Shown: piece after piece, positions 57,346-64,000 of the stretch
Numbering within the stretch: the stretch's first letter is position 1
How the letters are laid out: every line of letters begins with the position of its first letter
Assembly: GCA_040954595.2 (NCBI GenBank)
Contig: CM082577.2
Location: 8,804,001 to 8,868,000, forward strand
DNA length: 64,000 nucleotides
Direction of reading: 5' to 3'
DNA from: Balanoglossus misakiensis
Taxonomy: Eukaryota; Hemichordata
Position numbers and translations under genes: made by a program
The notes under the pieces: model-generated
The model's input: the letters and a program-made list of their open reading frames with translations, nothing else
The model's database searches: none
What the model was told of the DNA's origin: nothing

Positions 57346-60300
57346 TTAGTTATGGGCCCAGCCTTAAAGGCTGTTATGAGAAGCTAATTACTGGGCACTT
57401 CAACTGACAAATGACAATGTATTTTAAAGGGAGTGGAATCAGAAAATGTTATGGATACGCAAAATAAGAATATTTAATAGATTTTTAAATAACAAGTTTT
57501 GGCCCAGTTCAATAATCAGAATCATTATGACTGACACATATGATGAGTTGTGCATCCATCACTACACATTTTTGTCATTTCAATGTCAAATTATGGAACT
57601 TCATCCCACATGTACATGAGCTAAAGAAAATCGACAGTGCCCAAGTTCAACATCAGGGTATAATTCTGTATTCACACTGTGATATCATATTAATTACCTA
57701 CTATTTAACTGGCACACACTAGGTGTCTGATGAAATCAGCAACATCATTGTACACAGTCTTTAACCATCTCACCCCAATTCCCCAATAAATGGACAACGT
57801 TGCCACTGAACGCAATGGGTTAGAAAACGGTGAGAAGGTTAATTCAGGCAGAAATGGCTTCATTTGATCATAAATTGCCAAAACCGCCCATTACGTATGA
57901 AGATATAGGACATATACATGATAGCTTCGGATACCTCTAAATGAAGGTCTGATTAGGGTGGCAGTACATGCCACCTGTACTGTCTTTATTGCAATATTTC
58001 TCATCGAAGTTAGACGTGGGAGTGTTGTCTGTCCGCACCAAACTATGGGTAGCACATAATGTTTGGCGGAACTGAAAATAGACAGAGTACACATAGGCAA
58101 ACCAGAGTAAAAGACTATGGCAGTGGGACAAGGCAAAATGTTATCACTATGGCAGATGAGACCTAGGTAGGTTCAGGCCGGCCGAGGATTAAAGATCAAT
58201 GTTTCGCTCTCCATTTACCCCTTTTTCAGCTTAGAAGCACACATGACAAGTTTGACTTTTCTCTAAGAGACAGATCCTCACCGCGACAGAGAATCAAACT
58301 CGTCCAGTCGGAACATCATCGGCCACCAGGTGGTGTATCTTTGTATAGTGTGTAATTTCATTACTGCTGTCATCAAAAATTCACAGATTAGCTTCCCTTG
58401 AAGTAGGAAAACAAGTTTATCAGATTGACACTTTGGCGTCGTCGGAGCGATTCTGTTTTCAGTCGTTTTTTATTTTCCTCCAGGCCCACTAGAGTGTCCT
58501 TGACCGCACAGGCACCGAAATGTAGCCCCGGGGGGAAACTGATCCGTAGAAAAGGGAGGCAAACTTATAGAGGCATAAATCGCAAATATGTTATGTGCAT
58601 TAGTTGATGAAACTTTATCTATATCACGTTATATTTCAGAGATAGTGGGTTTATAATACTTTCCCAGAGGGACTTCCCCACTGCACTCAGAAAGTAATCG
58701 AGTCAGGCCATTGAATTTCCGTTGAGGTGGGGGGAATCACTTTTAGACCTTTGCTTGCAACTCACCTCGTGGATAATCTATGCCGACATTCCAAGCTGTG
58801 GATGTGGCAAATGTCCCAGAGCAACGAAAAAGCAGCATTCAGGGCTAAGCCAGGCATACCATATCAGACAATCGTCTGGTAACATCTCGCAAAAAAATAT
58901 CGAGTAACCAAGGGAACACTTTAGTCAGCCTTAATGAGAAAACTGTAAATGCAATTTTAAAAACCATTACAGTAAATTGCAATTAGATGGTGCTATTAAA
59001 TACAATAACCATTTGCAATCATGGCTTTTATAGCAGGAACATATCCATTGCATCACTTGTAATGGAACTGTTTCAAGTTCTAAAAAGTTGCAAAATTTGA
59101 TATGACACAAGAGGTCTCAAAGTCATGATAAGCTATTAATTTGGCCACAGTTTCAATTCAGAATTTTAACATAAAAAAAAGATTGTTATCACTTGAGAGC
59201 ACTTAGAGTTAGACCTCAGTTTTACAGATGGAAAAAGACCAAATTTATTTTTCCAAAGATTCACAAAATTAAATAATTGCAATCATACCCATACATACAA
59301 CAAAGATCATAGGTGAAATATCACATTTATGTAGCCAAGATAAACACAACATTTATCAGATTATGATTTAAAAATATAGATGTTGTGTCATTCCACGTCT
59401 CGCATGATTTTGCCTTTTTTCAATAGTGTAAATTAGTCACTGTAAATGATATTTTTTAAACTTCTGAGTTGATATACTAGTACCCCAGGGTCAGATAAAC
59501 TAGGGTGGGTTCAATTAATTGAACCACAATTTTCTTTTTAATTGGCCCAATCGAATGACGACATTTGTAAAAAAAATAACTTCACCACTCCTGGGATTAC
59601 TGATTTCTGTGGAAACAGGGTGCTGCTCACGTCAACTGGACGAAACCAGCAGTGTGATTTTAACAAGGCCACCCTGGAAACTCTTGACAGTCATTTTAAT
59701 TAGTCCTTGTAGATGGATTTTTTCTCCTGGGTTCAGATGAGATCATTTTTCTCCTTGGTTAAGCAAACACAACATTGCGCGCTTTTAACAACAAGGTTCA
59801 ACTCACAAATATTTATCATCATTACATCAACTTGACTGTGTTTTTTCGTAGTTGAATCTGATTATTTCTAGCGAGGGTGGGAAACTGAATACTTCGTGTT
59901 TTGTACTAAGTACCTCAAGGGTGCTTATTCCCCCCCCCCCTCCTCTCATACACGCTCTAACTTGTGAATGTCAGCCTTTTGAAGCAAAGGTAGAATAGAC
60001 ATTTGCAGCAAGAATGAAACACGTCATATCAGCAGGCATTCTGATATCTCTTTGATAAATCTCGGATTCTGATACTCCACAACTGGTAGTAGCAGCAGCC
60101 AGAAGCTATATTCCAGTGAAGAAAGGCTGTCAATAAATATTCGCAGGTGTTTTTCGGTGTATGGGGTTCTACTGTCAGGAGAAAATGGGTCGGGCACTGC
60201 AAGTCTCAATACGCCATAATACAAATGCTGCTATGTGCCCAGGATTTTCTCTCTCCTGATGGGCTAGGCTTGCAAAGCAGTGCGAATAATGACTTTCCCA

Positions 60301-61224
60301 AGTCAGCCGATTTCCCAGAACATACACGCACTGCGATAAGCCACAATGTAGACTTATCCCAGATTTAGAAAATCTGCACACAATGCACTTTCAAAGGGAC
60401 ATGGACTGGACCAGTTAGTTTATATCAAAAATCTTTGTTAGCAAAGTAGAAGAAAAAAATGGATTTCACAGAAGGCAATTGCAAGATTCTCTGAGGAGCT
60501 ACAACATGACTCTTCATGGAGGAAAATCGGCAGAAATCTCGCTGCGTAAAGAATTGTATGTATTTCCCTTTCACTTGATTACATGACTTGAATCGTTTCA
60601 AAGTAAGTCAGCCTTAGGGTACTGGAGCGTCAAATGCCTTTTTTTTCTTCTGAAGACGAAGAAAAAATACATGTATGCACACGCAGTACCAAAGGGCATT
60701 AAATTTCCGACAGAGATTACTCAAAGAGTTATTCAACGTGGTACTTTATTTCATTAGGCCAACACAGTTGGATGGTGAATTGCTAACTGATAGACAATTC
60801 AATTAGTTATATTCGACTTTCCACGCACTTCACGGAGCTGCGAGAGTACTCGGGACATCTTGCGCAATTCCCTTTCCTTTTATTTTCGGCTTTGACCTTT
60901 CATTGTCAAGTGAGTATTCATAAACGCCCTGCGGGCAATTCGAAGATTGCTTCCTCTTTGCAAAACGCAAGAGGAAATAAGTCGTACGTCTCAAACTGAG
61001 CCAATTTCTCGCGATTGCTTACGTGGAAACGTACGCAAATCATGAAACAACCGTCAGTTCCCGAAAGCCACTGCGCCCACATGCTGGCCACGATAGCCGT
61101 GCCGCTGCGTGTATCTGATTGTAACGATAATGCGACGCTCTCGGCGGCAGAGCTTGGCGCAGATGGAGTTCTTCCGCGTGGAAGAAGTGCGAGATGCACC
61201 GCTTGGCATCTGTTTCAGTGAATA
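57346..61224. other. Non-coding stretch
   Basis: A C-run lies near 59932-59941. No exon or element is recognised with confidence. Confidence 0.4.
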
Positions 61225-61415
61225 CTGTAAAACACTTTATTTTCGCGAGCAATTAATTTTCGTCGAATACGCGAGAGCCAAAATAGCGCGAAAGTAAAAA
61301 GCGCGTAAATTGTTTTTGAAGATAACGATGCAGTGAATGAAATAAGAGAACGCGAAAATTAATACTCGCGAAACAGTGGCCTCTCTCGATATCGCGAAAA
61401 TAAAGTGTTTTACAG
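61225..61415 (-). mobile_element. CTGTAAAACAC MITE, copy 2 (inverted)
   Basis: It has the same terminal repeats and TA flanks as 51705-51909. The interior block (GATATCGAGAGAGGCCACTG then TTTCGCGAGTATTAA) is on the opposite strand. The unit is 191 bp with no coding capacity. Confidence 0.85.
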
Positions 61416-62186
61416 TATCACCTCTGATTACACTGGTCGCTCTGTCGTTTGAACTTTTAAAGGGAAGCGGTCGTCGCGCCGCGTGGGTGTCCCCCTTGAT
61501 ATGTCCCCCACACCAACGCAAACCCCACTGGAGTCGCCACGACCAACTAGGATCTTCAGTTGCTGTCATGCCCAGTCTACGCTGTGGTTGGCTGCTTCGT
61601 TCATTCTAAGAATTATTAATTTCAGGGATTTGTGGATGAATTGTAATGTTTATAAACAAACAAATGCTGCGTGACGACCGCTTCCCTTTAACACACAGAT
61701 CGTTGAGAATTGTAATTGCCCCAACCTGCTTTCATCCCTGATCTTCTCAAATCAGATCAATTTTTTTTAACAATCTCCCTACTATACAATTCATTCTTTG
61801 GTGAGAGGCAGTGGATAGCAGACCCATTGATCTTGTGTGTCAAATTACTGACTGATTACACCAACCACAGGAGGAATCAAAATAACAAATCGTTGTGTGC
61901 GTTTCAAACAAGATGTCTTTGACCTAATCTGACCAACGCATCAATCTTTTACATTGCAGGTAATCTATCCTGTGACTGAATACACTGGAATAATCAACTT
62001 ACACTAACAGGCAACGTTGCAAAGATCAAACTTTGTTGAACTTGTTTCTCACTGCAGCATTTATACAAACATTTGCTGGCCATGGATCAGTTAGAGGAAG
62101 CGACAAAAAGAGTTATGCTTTAAACCTTTTCGTCTTTGGAATCAAATTATGTAAAGGGTAAAAAAGAAAAACGGGTCAGACTTTAG
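61416..62186. other. Non-coding stretch
   Basis: Nothing is recognised. Confidence 0.4.
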
Positions 62187-62370
62187 AGGTATACAGTCAC
62201 CTATGGAAATTTAGCTGCAGTTACCATGGCAAATTAAGATCTAGCCAATCACAGATTTTCAGTGGGTGGCACATATGAAAAAAGAAAAAAGAATGCTACA
62301 ACATGTTCTCTCAAACACCCAGATATTCCAGACATGCCATTCATGGACATGCTGAGCTACATGTAAAAAT
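62187..62370 (+). mobile_element. AGGTATAC-type MITE, copy with decayed 3' end
   Basis: It begins AGGTATACAGTCACCTATGG and keeps the TTACCATGGCAAATTAAGAT and GTGGGTGGCACA blocks. The distal inverted repeat is lost. Confidence 0.7.
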
Positions 62371-64000
62371 TAAAAAATAATGAAAATAGCAGAAGTAGGT
62401 TTTCTCAATGGAATCTTATGGGAAGAGACACAGTCCACAAGCTCGTAGTACACGTACATCCGTAAAACTATGTTGCCCCAATCACGCAGAAGCCATAACA
62501 GTCTCACTCACAAAGAACCTTGTATTACACTCAGACAGATGATTAACCAAGATTAACATCATTAACCGAGATTCCCAAGATGCTGACTGATTAAAACTTT
62601 GTTTACCACAATCTGTCTGACAAGACTGCAGACTTACAATTCCTGCTGCCCGGATACAATCAGTAAGGTCAAAATAGTTTTCTACAATTATGAACAACCC
62701 TGTGACACTTATCCCATCACTTCGCTGCACCAGAGATGTCTACGTGTTACATTGTATCTCTTGGACCAAAACAGTTCGCCATGTCTGTTGCCGGACGCCT
62801 TTTTTGCTGCCACGCTCCACTCTGTTTTAATACAAAGCCGCAGCAGTCTTTGCATCAACACTGCGCACGGAACACCCCCAACATCTGGAGAAAGGCTTTT
62901 GCAGCACAAACAAGACCACAAAAGCCCGGCTTTCAAAAATTACAGCTCAGGGCTACAAATCAAACACAGATGCAGGGAAATGGGCACAGCAAAAGGAAGG
63001 TTGAGAACGCACAGAAGTAGCATCAGTGATTATTAGCAGCAGAAGTAAAACAGACGACAGAAAGTTTCACCAGTCCTTGTTGAGGAGTGGACTCATTATA
63101 TTTCACTTTTCGACAATTTCCTTGTTTACACATGTAATAAGAACATATGTATTTTCTGTTCACTGTAATATGCTGAAAATTTCACCATTGCCTTGCTAAT
63201 TCATATGATTTATGCGTGTAATACTGTTTCTTTCTTGTAGGATTTTCTTGATCTTTCCACTGCATTTGTTTCTGTATGTACATGTACTGGTACAGCCATC
63301 CACCGAAAATAATTGGGTTGAACGAAACTGCAGGGTCGGTGACAAGGTTACCCCAGTGAAATCTACTAAAATGACAATTCAGCGTATCTCAGTGAACAGA
63401 ATTTTTTGCTTCTCGCACGACTCGGCCCCTTTGAAGAAAACCTCACCTCCGTTGCCTGTCAGACAGGGAGCCCCCTAGGGTCAGGAGAGCAGAGGAGGAG
63501 AGAGAAAGAAGAGAGCTATAATTATAGTAGTTATGTTAGTCAGAGGACGGCAAAAACAGGAAAGTCTTTGGAAGAGATGAATATCGGGAGACGATGGAAA
63601 TCCAGAATGTTGCAGTGTTGATGCCTGCAAATAACATGTTAGTTAGTTAGTTACACTTTTAAAACACTCACATGATATTAGCTTTGAAAACGCCACTTTA
63701 CTGTTTTGCATCAACCTGGTATTATTTTGCACATATCACTAATACTGGGGCAATATCTGTGAACAATTACCGTAAAATCAATTATACAAAACCACAAATG
63801 ATTTTACTTGGTTCGTAAAATCAGTTTGGGGCATTGTTTTGAAGTGCTGTGGTTTTCCTGTATTTCTGATTTTAAAACACTACATAGATTATATGTGCGT
63901 GTATCTGTCACTACCGTACAGTACAGATATTGCATAAAACATGATGGTTTGCCTGTTGAGTCGCCCCAACACAGTCTGTTTCCCTGAATAAATTGGAAAG
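62371..64000. other. Non-coding stretch to window end
   Basis: A short (TTAG)n tract lies near 63636-63652. The 145-codon frame at 62599-63036 lacks an ATG start and shows no domain. Confidence 0.4.

Noticed and set aside
62599-63036. 145-codon open frame
   Set aside because: It begins with TTG, not ATG, and a second long frame overlaps it. It is not protein-like by composition.

Overview
The window is animal nuclear DNA. It is AT-rich, has very long non-coding stretches, microsatellites, many short non-autonomous DNA transposons and foldbacks, and a Penelope-type retroelement remnant. There are no bacterial operons, ribosome-binding sites, tRNA or rRNA genes, or CRISPR arrays. The style fits a marine invertebrate, but I cannot fix the phylum from the sequence alone. 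Only one gene is unambiguous. It is an intronless-looking coding exon at 7330-9069 on the minus strand for a class A (rhodopsin-family) peptide GPCR. By eye it sits closest to the orexin/allatotropin/CCK group. It has an unusual NRY motif where DRY, ERY or DRW is expected, and a C-terminus that fits a PDZ ligand.

Layout. 1-7.2 kb: repeats, a 297-bp TTAA-flanked element carrying a YY1-like motif and a small ORF, and the GPCR 3' flank. 7.3-9.1 kb: the GPCR. 9.8-10.1 kb: a plus-strand exon-like ORF behind a good splice acceptor, with a stretch resembling a nuclear-receptor P-box. 11-37 kb: mostly non-coding, with isolated splice-bounded exon candidates on both strands. One short minus-strand exon (16.1 kb) could be a 5' UTR exon of the GPCR. 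30.4-31.0 kb: a Penelope-like remnant with a hammerhead ribozyme motif on the minus strand, embedded in (TACA)n. 33-64 kb: several MITE families and foldbacks.

Between 43.2 and 51.4 kb the minus strand has a series of short exon candidates with splice signals and largely compatible phases, ending in a Ser/Thr-rich terminal exon. I infer one unrecognised multi-exon gene there, at modest confidence. A plus-strand exon candidate lies at 54.7 kb.

The exon calls other than the GPCR were made by eye from splice consensus and open frame. In 64 kb of AT-rich DNA some will be chance. RNA-seq or a protein search would settle most of them. At least six dispersed repeat families are visible from two or more copies or from matching terminal inverted repeats.
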